The notes beneath the pieces are model-generated. The model was not told the DNA's origin. It did not search any database and saw only the letters and a program-made list of their open reading frames with translations. This document shows positions 12,407-23,437 of a stretch of 64,000 bases of DNA, piece after piece. The position numbers were made by a program, and so were the translations under genes. Every line of letters starts with the position of its first letter. Position 1 is the first letter of the stretch. This stretch comes from Nepenthes gracilis (lineage: Eukaryota > Streptophyta > Magnoliopsida > Caryophyllales > Nepenthaceae). The stretch lies in NCBI GenBank assembly GCA_033239525.1, contig BSYO01000024.1, positions 6,533,991-6,597,990 on the forward strand, read 5' to 3'.

Positions 12407-13470
12407 CCTCAATATCTATTTCACCGCGAACCAATGGTCCTTACCGAAATTTGATAGAAAATGGCTAATCATTCCAATAGCATGAGCAATATCCGATGTT
12501 GTACATACCATAGTATACATCAAATTACCCACGGTCGAAGAGTAGGGTACGCCTATCATGCTTGCCTTTTCATTATCCATGGAAGTGTATTACCAGTTGC
12601 TCAGTTTAAAGTGATTGATTAACAGAGTGCTTACTAGTTTTGACTTCTTCATATTAAAACATTAAAACACCTTCTCCACATAACTCTCTTGGGATATCCA
12701 TAATGTCCTTACCTTATAGTCCCGAAATATTCTAATACCTAAAATTTGCTTCGTCGGCTCCAAATCCTTCATGGCAAAGGATTTCAAAAGCTATTGCTTT
12801 AATTTGATGATTCGGGAGGCATTTTGCCTAACAATCAGCAAATCATCCACATAGAAAAAGAGAATAACAAAATCATCTTCTGAAAACTTTTGAACGAAGA
12901 CATAATAGTTTGAAGTAGTCTTCCGGTAGACTTAACCCACCATAACAAACTCAAATTTCTTATGCCAATTGTCTTAGAACTTGTTTGAACCTATGAAAGC
13001 TTTTCTTTAGACAACACACCAAGCCTTCTTTTCCCTCAACACGTAATCCTTCCAACTATTCCATGTGGATTTCCTCCTCAATGTCACCATGAAGGAACGC
13101 CATTTGCACAACCAATTGTTCCACTTCCAAGTCATGAATTGCAGCCAATCTAAGTACCACTTAGATTGAAGATATTTTCACAATTGGGCCAAAAATTTCA
13201 TCAAAATCAATCCCCTTCATCTAATTAAAGCCTTTCACAACCAATCTTTCTTTGTACATTAATTGTGGTGTATTCTCATTGGTCTTCAAATGAAACACCC
13301 ACTTGTTCTTCAAAGCACGTTTGCTTTTCAGCAATTTTATCAACTCGAGCATATGGTTCTCTTGCAATGACTTCATTTTATCTTACATGGCCTCTATCTA
13401 CTCTGATTTGTGCTCATCTCTAGAGCCTTAAAAAAAATTTCAGGCTCTCCTCCATCGGTAAGTAACACAT
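12407..13470 (-). pseudogene. Reverse transcriptase region of copia element A
   Basis: Minus-strand RVT_2-type sequence in several broken frames. The catalytic YVDD box is intact (12842-12853, in the context VILFFYVDDLLIV). Upstream parts around 13060-13160 match the 'AFLHG' region of copia RT and 12490-12560 matches its C-terminal 'VGNLMY' region. Stops and frame changes separate the blocks, so no functional enzyme would be made. Confidence 0.75.
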
Positions 13471-14763
13471 ATTTATCAGTCAATAGACAAATAGAGGGTC
13501 TTCTATCTCTCACAGATCGTCAAAGTGGAATGATCTCGGTGAGTTTAGCAACATCATGAGGAACAACATCATCCTCATTTGCATCATCCTCTCCATCGAG
13601 TGTAGAAGCCCCCACGGTCTTCTTCCACTTCAACATTATCTTGATCACCATTTTCATTATGAATAGGCACCAGTATCAAGGACTCCAGATTTGTATCGCA
13701 AACCCACCTACTGTCATTGTTGGAAATGACCTTCACCTCTTTACTGATATCTTCTCATCCTTAATGAACATTACATCCCTCAATCAAATAAGCTTCTTCT
13801 CTATCAGATCGCAAAATCAATATCCCAACTCATCCTCCCCGTAACTAAGAAAAATGCATTGTCTTATCTTTGACTCCAACTTGGACCTCTCATCCTTAGG
13901 GATATGAACAAAGGACTTGCACCCGAATACGCACAAGTGGTCATAAGACACCTCCTTTTCATACCACAACTTCTCCAATACTTCTCCATTTAGTGGACCA
14001 CTCAATGATAGGTTGATAATATAAGTCACGGAATTCAAGGCTTCCCCCAAAAATAAATTGGGGAGCTTTACCTCTAAAAGCACACATCAAACTCTTTCCA
14101 TCAACATCCATTTAGCCACATCGTTTTGATGCAATGTCTTTGGTGGAATCCTTTGATGTCGAATTTCATGGGTCTAACAATACATGTCAAATGCTCAAAT
14201 GTACTCTCCGCCGTTGTCACCCTGGATGCACTTTAACTTCTTCTTCATTTTCCTCTCCACCAGGGCATGGAATTGTTTGAAGATATTAAAGGCTTGATCA
14301 TTTAACTTCAACAGATACACCCATAACTTTCTTGAATAATTATCGATAAATGTAATAAAGTAGAGTGCTCCTCTGAATGTCTTCACCCTGAGTGGGCCAC
14401 ATATGTTGGTGTGGACTAACTCAAGAAGATTAGCCTTTCTTATAAATGAGTTTCTGTGAAATGAAACTCATCGTTACTTTTCCGCCATACAGTGAGCACA
14501 AGTTTTCAATTTGGCTTCCTTCACACCCCATAAGAAATCCTTTTTAGCTAAACAATTCAGTCATTTCTGACTCATGTGACTCAACCGTCAGTGTCACACA
14601 TCAAAAGACTCCTTACATCTAGAAACATGCACATCTCCAACTAAAATAGAGACTTATAACACATATAAGTTGGAAACTTTCTTTTTTCGAGTAACTATTA
14701 GAGATCCTTTAGTCAACTTCCATACCCCTTCACAAAATGTGTTATAAAATCATTTGTAGTTGA
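13471..14763 (-). pseudogene. Integrase region of copia element A
   Basis: 14195-14386 encodes part of the integrase catalytic core, with FITFIDNYSRKLWVYLLK and a KLKCIQGDNGGEY block holding the second catalytic Asp. 13817-14083 encodes the integrase C-terminal part (VFGCKSFVHIPKDERSKLE, then CIFLSYGEDELGY). Upstream, 14400-14700 is the pre-integrase region. Frames are broken between the pieces. Integrase would insert the cDNA into the host genome. Confidence 0.8.
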
Positions 14764-17028
14764 GATGTGATAGACCGTATTTTCTGTTAAAAATTTGGTA
14801 GAGTTTCATCTGTAATACAACCATCAAGGTGATACAAAACCTATACAAATCCCCTGTACAGTTCACCAAATACTTTCAAATAACTCCATCATTCAACAAC
14901 ACACAACATCCAACCCACAGGATCTAAATGCAACCATAAAATTCATGGCTCCAATGTTATGTCTCCGGACACAATATCAAACATAAAGATGCTACTAGGT
15001 ACCTATTACAGACCATAATAACTTGCAGAAGTATAAATAAATCCCAACACAATGAAAACTAAACTATCTGATCATCAGCCATGTGTACAACATACATTAA
15101 GATTCCTAACTGAAATATAAATATATATAATTCTCCATAACATGTACAAAATTATAAAATATAAATACTCATATAATCCTCCAAGTCCTGTGCCTAGTCA
15201 ACTTCTAGTCTCCACTCTGCCCCATCGGTATAATAGGCCTATGCTAATTTGGAGACAAGGAAAGGCAACAAGGGTGAGCCAAATGCTTAACAAGTGCAAT
15301 ATAATAAAAAACGATAACAATATATACAAAATAAAATAAAAAAGAGATATATGAGCACAATAAAGATGCGTAAATATAAAACATGATCAAATGTGCTTTC
15401 GGAATTTAGATAACTTCTCATATTTTATCCTTCTTCTCTTTGAAATGTAAGTTATACATAATTACTCATCTTTGCGGACCAAGACCATAAGCCTTACTAG
15501 CTAAAGGTGCAGGAGAATGAGAAAATGATCATAATACCCCACATAATCTAAGGTCGTGAGCTCTTATTTTAAACACAGAGGGGGGACCATCTATATGTCA
15601 TACTTGTAGACGGGCCAATAACAGTATGCCCCATGTCCCCCGGGGCCCAAAGGTAGTTCCTCATCTTTCCATGGTAATATCCTAAGGCTTGTCAAAAGTA
15701 TCACCCGCTATAATAAGCAACCAAAATAATCCTTGAGTCTCCACTGTAATACTAATGGCATACCAAGGGATATTACCCTCCATAACATAAATTCGTGGTT
15801 CTAATTTCATGATTTCTTATTCTTTAAGGGAAGGTCTACCAAATTTCTTTCACATAATTTTTACTCTGGTTTTACTTACGAAAAAAAATAGTTCTCACTC
15901 GGGGAGAACGATTCATATATACATATCAAATTGTGGCATTTTTTTCATATACTTGTATAATTTTTATCTTTCTTTCGGATTTAAATCTTCTCATGACTTA
16001 ATTTATATACATGAGTATCATAAAGTATGGAAACAATAGAAACTCTTACCATCGTGAACCAAATGTGACTTTAAGGCTTCCAAACAATTAACCCTTCACA
16101 ATTGATTAACAAACATATTTTTCAAAATATACAATTAACCACATACAAATATATATGCAACTTAATTAATAATTAAACAATACAAAAATTATACAAAATT
16201 TACCAAATAGTCTTAGGTAAACAGTACCCACGCATGAACAGTGCCCGTTTATGCATAATCGGATGAATCTCAAAAAATCGGACATCCAATAGGTAAATAA
16301 CCGAATTCAAGACATGGGTAATCATAATCCCAAACCAAATTATGCATAAAACTCAAAATAAATGCTTAAACGAGGTCTAGGCACAGGTTAGGGTTCCGGT
16401 GAACAGAATTTCACTTAAAACTACCAAATCGAATATCCAATCAATAAATTAATATATATAGGACATGGGTAATGATATTCTAGGAAAAATTTATAGAAAA
16501 AAAAATCCCCAAAAATCGGAGGGCAAAATTGTTCAAGTGCAGGGTTAGAGTTTCGATGCAAAAAATGATCAAAATCTACGAAATTGGACATGAAATTCAT
16601 GTATATGCATACTCAAATCATGGGTATCACAAATACATACATGAGTCGGGTATTAGGATAATAATGCCCAAAAAAATCGAAAGAAAGTCAAAAATAATAG
16701 AAGAAAAGGGTATAAGTGCACTTGCCTCAACCCGATTTACAACTTTTCCAACTAACTTGAAGTCAGAATCGGACCCGAGAGCCTCCATTTCCTCCTCTTT
16801 TCCTTCGCGTGGTCTCTCTCCTATGTGGCTCTTTCTCTCCACACGTGCAGCCGCTGTTGCTCAACCTCACCATGGCAACGGGCCACCGCCACGCACGGCC
16901 ATCGCCAGCCACTGCCAACCACCCGCACGCTGCCTTCTTCCCCGGTGAACCCTCCTCTCTCTCCTCTTTGCGAAACCCTCGACTCCCCTAAGCCCCTCCC
17001 TCTCGTTCTTTCCTTTCTGCTTCTAATA

Positions 17029-17091
<63 letters not shown>

Positions 17092-17266
17092 CAATCCCAA
17101 AACTTAAATCGATACTCGGATGACCGAACGGGCGCACCTCAGGTGCTGGCCCAGCAAGTCCAAATATCCTCCAAAATCTCATAATATTTAATTAATTTTT
17201 ATCATACCTAAAAATAAATAAGTCCAATTAAATCAGATAAAAAATTTAGGATATTATATTTTTTTC
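14764..17266 (-). mobile_element. LTR-like insert in copia element A, direct repeats GTTGA
   Basis: Interrupts the copia protease. GTTGA flanks both sides (14759-14763, 17267-17271), and the protease frame picks up again across the join. The recognisable LTR runs from TGTGATAGACC (14766) to AGGATATTATA (17258). Read on the minus strand it begins TATAATATCC, close to the TGTAATATCC start of many plant gypsy LTRs. It shares the 'CTTGCCTCAACCCGATTTAC' block (near 16720-16740) with the other LTRs. There is no internal coding region, so it behaves as a solo LTR. A few extra bases at each end remain unexplained. Confidence 0.6.
17029..17091. repeat. (ATT)n microsatellite
   Basis: About 21 uninterrupted ATT/TTA units within the LTR-like insert. 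It produces poly-Tyr and poly-Asn reading frames on opposite strands, which should not be called genes. Confidence 0.95.
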
Positions 17267-18430
17267 GTTGAAATAAAATTCAGTCGAATATCCAGGACGT
17301 ACATCTCTCAACAGCAACTTTGTTCCATTATTGGTGATAAAGTACACGTCACCACAATCGATAATCTGGGATATACCTTCGTTATCCATCTTCAACACTC
17401 TAAAATTACTGGGAGTGTAAAACATGAAGAATTCCCTTCTTGACGTTATGTGAAGTGATGCACCGCTATTCACCAATAATTGGTCTCTAGATCTACCAAA
17501 TTGATCACTTCATCCTCCTTGCATATCAATAACCGGTCACCCTTAGTAATAATTGAGGCTCTCTCCTCATCCCAAGCCTTATCAACTTTCTTCTCATCGG
17601 CATCAATGTTTTTATGCTTTCGCATGTATTAGTACTTTTTGATGTGTCTATTTTTTTCACAGTGATGATATTTAGGATTTCAATACCTCGATCGAGACTT
17701 TTTTCAATTCTTCTCACTAGATTTAGGGTCAAGCCCTTTATTTCTTACTCGTGACTAGGAGAGTATCACTTTGAGGAGTGCAAAGAAGATGACCCCTATG
17801 ATTGATATCTCATCTCCTTATTTAACACGGCTCCCTTTACTATTTTTAGAGTCACCACGTCATTCAGGGCAGTATTGATGATGATGATCTGTATCACCTC
17901 CCAAGAGTCTGGTAAGATAGTCAACAACCATAAGCCGAATAGCTCATCATCAAATTTAATACCCATACCACTCAACTGATCCACAAATCCTTGAAACTCG
18001 TTCAAATAATTAGCTATTGACGTGCCCTCCTAATGCCTCACTTGCATCAATTTCATCAAGTGGTATAATTTATTGTTATCGATTTTTAAAGTATAGAGCA
18101 TCTCAAGCTTCTCCCATAATATTTTTGCATTTGTCTTATTTTGAATATAATTATATATACTGTCATTCACAATTGTTAAATATAGCCACAAACTTGCTCA
18201 TATTGAAAAGTTCATTCATCCTAGGATTTCGATTCAGGCTTTTACATAGCAAACACCAAAGATACATTATTTTAGCAAATAATAAATCTTTGATCTTGCT
18301 CCTTCGAATTTCGTTGTCAAAAACCCTGTTAAATGTAGGTATAAATAATTATGATTCACAAAAATTAGAATCCAAAAACAATATGACAAGTTTTAACTTG
18401 GACATGACAAACAAACGAACTACATAATCA
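17267..18430 (-). pseudogene. Gag and protease region of copia element A
   Basis: Reading down the minus strand: gag with 'ILWEKLEMLYT' and 'YLNEFQGFVDQLSGMGI' blocks (about 18130-17800); a zinc-knuckle remnant (about 17690-17620, 'HHCEKNRHIKKY'); then the protease start at 17476, where the active-site motif reads VNSGAS rather than VDSGAS. The last protease residues before the insert are shifted by a two-base loss. Gag would bind RNA and the protease would cleave the polyprotein; neither can work here. Confidence 0.8.
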
Positions 18431-18511
18431 CAACAATAAAATTTTATCCAACACAAGATCTCACCAAATAATCATCCGGACAAATAAAACAAAGGACCTA
18501 CTACACCATAT

Positions 18512-20326
18512 TGTAAGGGATATGACAAACCAACAATAATGACATAACCTAAGAACTGAATTATCCAATTGTTTCTTAATACATGATTGAGGGCATATAT
18601 CCAACCAATCTCAAATATCCAAAATACATCTCACACTACATAACCGAAAAAATACTAATACTCACCAAAATAAACGTACAGTGATCAGATCATGTCTATG
18701 TTCTCACAATGTATCCAAACCAACTAATTTGAATGGATAAGAAATAAAAACGTAAGTTGAGAGCTCAACAAGTGTCTATATTATAATATAAACAACAATG
18801 TCCGAAATTAGAGGGGGTCTATAAACATATTCAAAAATGCATAAAAGATACCAATTTGAATAATTCGATATCAAAAGTCTGAAGGTAGTCTCACACTCAA
18901 ATCATATTTTAAATCGAAACAGTCACATCAAGATGTACACTGAATGAAACATGATCTAAAGTGAAATTACATAATTCAAATCATATCATAGTCCATACTA
19001 AAACATAGCCTGAATGAAATAAGGTCTGGATCAAAATCACATACGAACAAAATAGAGTTGGGAATGAAATCATATAAGAAACGAAATATGTTTTAGAACA
19101 AAATTACATATCTAAATGTACGAGACTGACAAAATAGCATCTATTGGCAAACTTGCAAATCTCAAATAAAGTCCAAATACATATCAATACAGAAATAAAA
19201 AAACATATACCAAATCGAAGAACCAAAGACCAATAGACCAATAATTTTATACTAGATCATCTACTGTAAAGAGCCGTGGATGATGCCATCTATGTACGCT
19301 CTCCCATAGACAAGGAACATACTTAATATGTTTTGCCACCTGCAGCGTTGGGTGCAATCCTCAACCTTAATCTATATATTAGTTCCATTCAATTATCTTA
19401 AGATAGTTCTCATTAAAACATAAATATTGTGGATCATCTACAAATAGAGCATTTTTCTACAAGTGAAAAAGGGAGTCATAGGGTTTTCCTTGTCAGAAAC
19501 AGAGCTCTCCCCATCGGGAGAGGTCAAATATCAGATCAGATCACAGAGGTAGAGATCTTGAGCCCTAGGCGGTGATACATGTATACCAATGTATAGCCTA
19601 TGCAAGTTTTTATGAATTTTTTATACAAATATACTGATATATAAATATATAGTCTCAAATATTTATTTATTTTTTCATAAAATAATAAAGCCTTCAAATA
19701 TTTATAAATTCTGAACAAAATCCTCAAACGATCGGTAAAATAGCATACATGCAAGAAAGTAACAAATGGAGTAATTAAAAATAATATGTATGTACATTAA
19801 AACCTTCAAACATAAGCAAAATTTATCAAATATCGAAATAGACGAAGGATAAGGCGTATAGATATTTATCTCAACCTCTTACCAAACAGATCTGATAAAA
19901 AGATACTCCAATCTACCCCTTTTCCTTCTTCCTCTCTCCTCTTTCTCCTCCTCTCTCTTCCTCCTCTCTTCCTTCTCTCGCGCAAAATGCCCGAACAGCG
20001 AACAGCCTCACCTTTTAAAAGACTACTGGCGTTCAAGTGCTACCTCGGGCAGCCCTCCGGCGCTAGCCCTCAACATTCGGCACTTAGGCGTATGTACAGC
20101 AAGCGCGTCTCAGGCGCCAGCCTACTATTCTGACTCTCTTCAAATTTCACAATATATAATTATTTTCAATACATTCAATATACTCATAATAAATATAATT
20201 TTAAAATAAATTAAATGGGAAACCATGTATTACAATTGTAGTTTTTGCCATTCAAACAAACTATTTTATTTCCAACTTCCATTGATTCAAATAAGTTTTA
20301 ATAAATGATACCGATAACCGTATCTC
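18512..20326 (-). repeat. Degenerate gypsy-type LTR insert
   Basis: Starts near TGTAAGGGATATG. It carries the family features: a 'TATCTCAACCTCTTACC' block near 19867, then a CT-rich run (19910-19985) and a GC-rich segment (20030-20120), in the same order as in the LTRs at 2114 and 11501. It lies between gag and the 5' LTR remnant of copia element A. No primer site or coding region is visible. Boundaries are estimates and I could not find a clear TSD. Confidence 0.45.
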
Positions 20327-20460
20327 TGTTGGGATACGATCCATTTATTTGAACCGCAAAGAAACAATCAATAATTCATAATAAGCATATAATAATTACT
20401 AATAATAAAATAAGATATAATTTTAGGTGAAAAATCCTCTTAAAAAATCTTTTTTAAAAC
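20327..20460 (-). repeat. Truncated 5' LTR of copia element A
   Basis: Begins TGTTGGGATACGATCC and tracks the 3' LTR (6344 onward) for about 110-130 bp, including 'AAACAATCAATAATT' and 'GTGAAAAATC'. It then diverges into unrelated sequence (20461-20687) that shows no gene. Confidence 0.6.
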
Positions 20461-20774
20461 AATCAAATTGATGTTTATTCTACTTGGGCTTTGCTTTGAT
20501 ATCTTCAAGGGTTTTATCAAGACAGGAGAAACAGTTGAAGGCAGTTCTGATAATCTGGGAGCTTCATAGTCCCGTAATATGTTTCCATTTGGATGGTTGG
20601 GTTAGAAATCTATCTCGAAATGAGCCCATTCTCTTAATTTGAACTCTGGCTGGTCAATAAAAGGAGTCTAAGGCTTGGTGGTTGTCTGTATATGTAACGA
20701 CCCAAAATTTTAATAAGAAAATTTTATCCATCAAGTCCGGTCAACGCACGTTGACCGAAAAATGAAATAAGAAA

Positions 20775-21125
20775 ACGTCCGGATTTCATTAGTGAAATTT
20801 TAGTCCGGATTTCTGGATGAAAAAGACGACCGGATTTCCAGGGTAAAATGAAGTCTGGATTTCCTTTGGTTAAAAGAACTCCGGATTTTCCTTGGTAAAT
20901 AGAAGTCCGGATTTCGTTGGAGAGATGAAGTCCGGATTTTCCTTGGTAAAAGAACTCCGGATTTTCGTAGGAAACAGAAGTCTGGATTTTCTTGGAAGTT
21001 CGGATTTCCTTGAAGATAAGAACTCCGGATTTCCGAAATAAAAACGAGTCCGGATTTGTTGAAAGAAAGACACTCCGGATTTCCGAAGTAAAAGCGAGTC
21101 CGGATTTTGTTTGAAGGAGTCCGGT
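20775..21125 (+). repeat. CCGGATTT minisatellite in the solo LTR
   Basis: About a dozen degenerate units, roughly 28-30 bp apart, each with a 'TCCGGATTTYC' core followed by an A-rich spacer. Overlapping stop-free frames of 148, 134 and 67 codons on the minus strand arise because the A/T-rich unit contains few minus-strand stops. Confidence 0.85.
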
Positions 21126-21315
21126 CACAGTTAAGGAAGAATATTGGGAAGGAGCAACCATGAATATCAACTGTTCCCGAGAAGTGTTGGAAAATGAAAT
21201 TCATAAATAACCCTCTTTGAAAAATGTAAGATCACCCTTGAAAAATGTACAACCATAAATGATACCCTTGGAAATAGAAAAAAAATCATAAATGAGGGCC
21301 ACCAAAACCTAAGGC

Positions 21316-21323
21316 TATAAATA
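21316..21323 (+). promoter_or_regulatory. TATA box of the solo LTR
   Basis: TATAAATA preceded by 'AAGGC' and followed by a purine-rich leader. This is the usual layout of the U3/R border of a plant LTR. It could still drive read-through toward the thioesterase locus, but in the antisense direction relative to that gene. Confidence 0.5.
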
Positions 21324-21659
21324 AGGGCCTAAGAACCTCAAGAAGAGGCACCACTAAAAACTCTCCTAAAGAAGAAGACTGAAAGCTAAGGAAAAAGTAG
21401 AAAAGAACTCAGGCAAGATACTCACCCCTATTTATAAACTTCATGTTTTATTTATGTTGCTATAAAATTATATGAAATTCTGTATAAGTATGCTTTTACT
21501 GTTCACACTGAAATGCATGTTTAAAGGAAATTCTGTTATGCATGATGTTGGATTTCTGTTATTATTTACTGCCAATGATTATGAACTTTACCCAATGCAT
21601 GTTTACGACAAGAAACTTTAGGCCTTAAGATGAATCATGAATTTCTGCTACTGTATTCT

Positions 21660-22640
21660 GTTTCTATGGTAAAAGACCTCCGGCATTTGTATTCCGTCCA
21701 GTTTAAATAAGGAACTCTCGTCCAAGAACTCCGGCCTTTTTATGAATAAAGTGCTCCGTCCTCTTGTGAAAAGAACGCTGGCCTTCTGTTTAAAAAGAAC
21801 TCCGGCCTACTGTAGAAAAAGAGAACTCCGGCCTTTACGTCTTTAAAAGTACTCCGTTCCTTCGTTTTGAAATTAACTCCGGCTTATGAATTCCGTATTT
21901 TATGAGCTTCAGATTTTAAACAGAAAAGTACTCCGTCCATGATGCACTTCGTCTCTTTAAGCACTCCGAATTTTTAAAAGAAAAGCACTCCGGCCCTTGA
22001 ACTCCGGATCTATGAAAGAAAAGTCACTCCGGATTTAAGAGCTTAGGAATTTTAAAGAAAATGAACTCTGGATTTTAGAGCTTCAGAAATTTAAGAAAAT
22101 GAACTCCGGATTTTAAAAAGGAAATCACTCCGTCCTTTTATTTTGAAAAGAACTCCGGTCTTGAAGAAAAACAGCTCCGGCTTTTAAAGAACTCTGAAAT
22201 TTGAAATACGGTAAAGAAAGCTCTAGCCCTTGAAATCTGCCGTAATAAAAGAACACCGTCTTTTGAAAAGAGCTACGCCATGAAAAACACTCCGCCCGTT
22301 TAAAAAGAAAAAGAGCTCCGTCCAAGTACTCCATTTTAAAATAAGCACTCCGTCCCTTTTGAAAAGAAAGCCACTCCGTCCTTTAAGAAAAAGAACTTCG
22401 GACTTTTGTACTCCGTCTTTTTAAGAAAAGAACTTCAGATTTTGTACTCTGTCCTTTATAAAGAACTCCGGTTTTTGATAATCTTTGAATTTAAGAAATG
22501 AACTCCGGCTCTGATTAAAGAAATGAACTCCGGCTTTTGCATGAAATGAACTCCGGCTTCTGCATGTAATGAACTTCGGCCCTCTTCATGAAATGAATTT
22601 CGGCCTATGAAGAACATGAAAAATGACATACGGACAGCAA
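21660..22640 (+). repeat. Second CTCCGG/CTCCGTCC array in the solo LTR
   Basis: Some 30 or more short degenerate units of the form 'AAAGAACTCCGGCTTTT' or 'GCACTCCGTCCTTTT', irregularly spaced. It resembles the array at 1-290, which supports a relation between the two LTRs. Confidence 0.8.
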
Positions 22641-23437
22641 GTGGAACTTATGACTTTTGAACTTTGATGATTGGCCAATAAAGAACATGAACCAAGAACC
22701 GAGTTTCCATTAAACTTGCTGTTAAAGATGGATGAAGGATATTAGAGTGACACTCGAGGATGCCTCCTGGGCCACGGGAGGGGACCTTTTGGTGGCATAA
22801 GAACTATGGACTATGGCCCCGTATGCCAGGTTAAAGGCATTACCTCCCGCCCCGGGGAGCATAATGAGGGGATACGGCTTTAGGTTGTGGGGTAGCATAC
22901 AACCCGTCCTCGATGTTGTCCGCTCCCGTCCGGTCCCTAAAGATGATATAATTCTGAATGATTTTGATGAAGACAAATGAAAGAACATGAACTAGAGAAG
23001 AAACGATATGATGATTTTTATTATGCTATATTATGATCTATAATTTGATTATATGAATGCTTGTGTTTTTCGCATATGAGTATCTGCTTTGGGCTTTGTA
23101 AGCTCATTCTTGCAAATTTCGGATGACAAGCTTATGGAGGACGAAGTTGAGTAGAGTCCTATGGTGTAGCTGAAAGTTTAAGCTTGCTTTGGAGCAGATT
23201 TTGGAGTTTTATTTATTTTGTTTTGAGGAAATTTGTAATAATAATTCATTTGCTTATGAATGTTAGATTGTTTAGTGATATTTTGGGATTTATGAAATTA
23301 TTAATCTTTAGAATGCATCTCAGGTTTGAATAAAGAAAAGAAAAATTTTTATGTTCACCCTTTTTATCTCTTATTTGTAAGAACTTTGGATTTGACGACG
23401 ACTTTTAATGTAATAAAAGTCGGGTCGTCACAGTATA

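Larger units (their letters stand above)
6344..20460 (-). mobile_element. Ty1/copia element A, split by three insertions
   Basis: Minus-strand copia element. Its 3' LTR (6344-7131) is on the left and a truncated 5' LTR remnant (about 20327-20460) is on the right. Both begin TGTTGGGA and share the stretch 'AACAATCAATAATT'. The internal order on the minus strand is copia-like: gag (about 18130-17530), protease (17476-17267), integrase (about 14763-13800), reverse transcriptase (about 13300-12407), RNase H (about 7673-7132). The body is interrupted by inserts at 7674-12406, 14764-17266 and about 18512-20326. Stops and frameshifts make it inactive. The relative order of the insertions can be read from the nesting. 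Confidence 0.75.
20693..23432 (+). mobile_element. Solo LTR of a Ty3/gypsy element, TSD GTATA
   Basis: 2,740 bp bounded by TGTAACGACCC and GGGTCGTCACA, which are near-perfect inverted ends, and flanked by identical 5-bp duplications (GTATA at 20688-20692 and 23433-23437). There is no internal region or second LTR, so the element was probably lost by LTR-LTR recombination. A TATAAATA box at 21316-21323 points to a plus-sense promoter. The body consists largely of degenerate CTCCGG arrays (20775-21125 and 21660-22640). Minus-strand open frames at 20724-21204 are products of the arrays. Confidence 0.9.

Noticed and set aside
16825..17184. 119-residue plus frame with poly-Tyr and 64-residue minus frame with poly-Asn
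   Set aside because: Both are produced by the (ATT)n microsatellite at 17029-17091.
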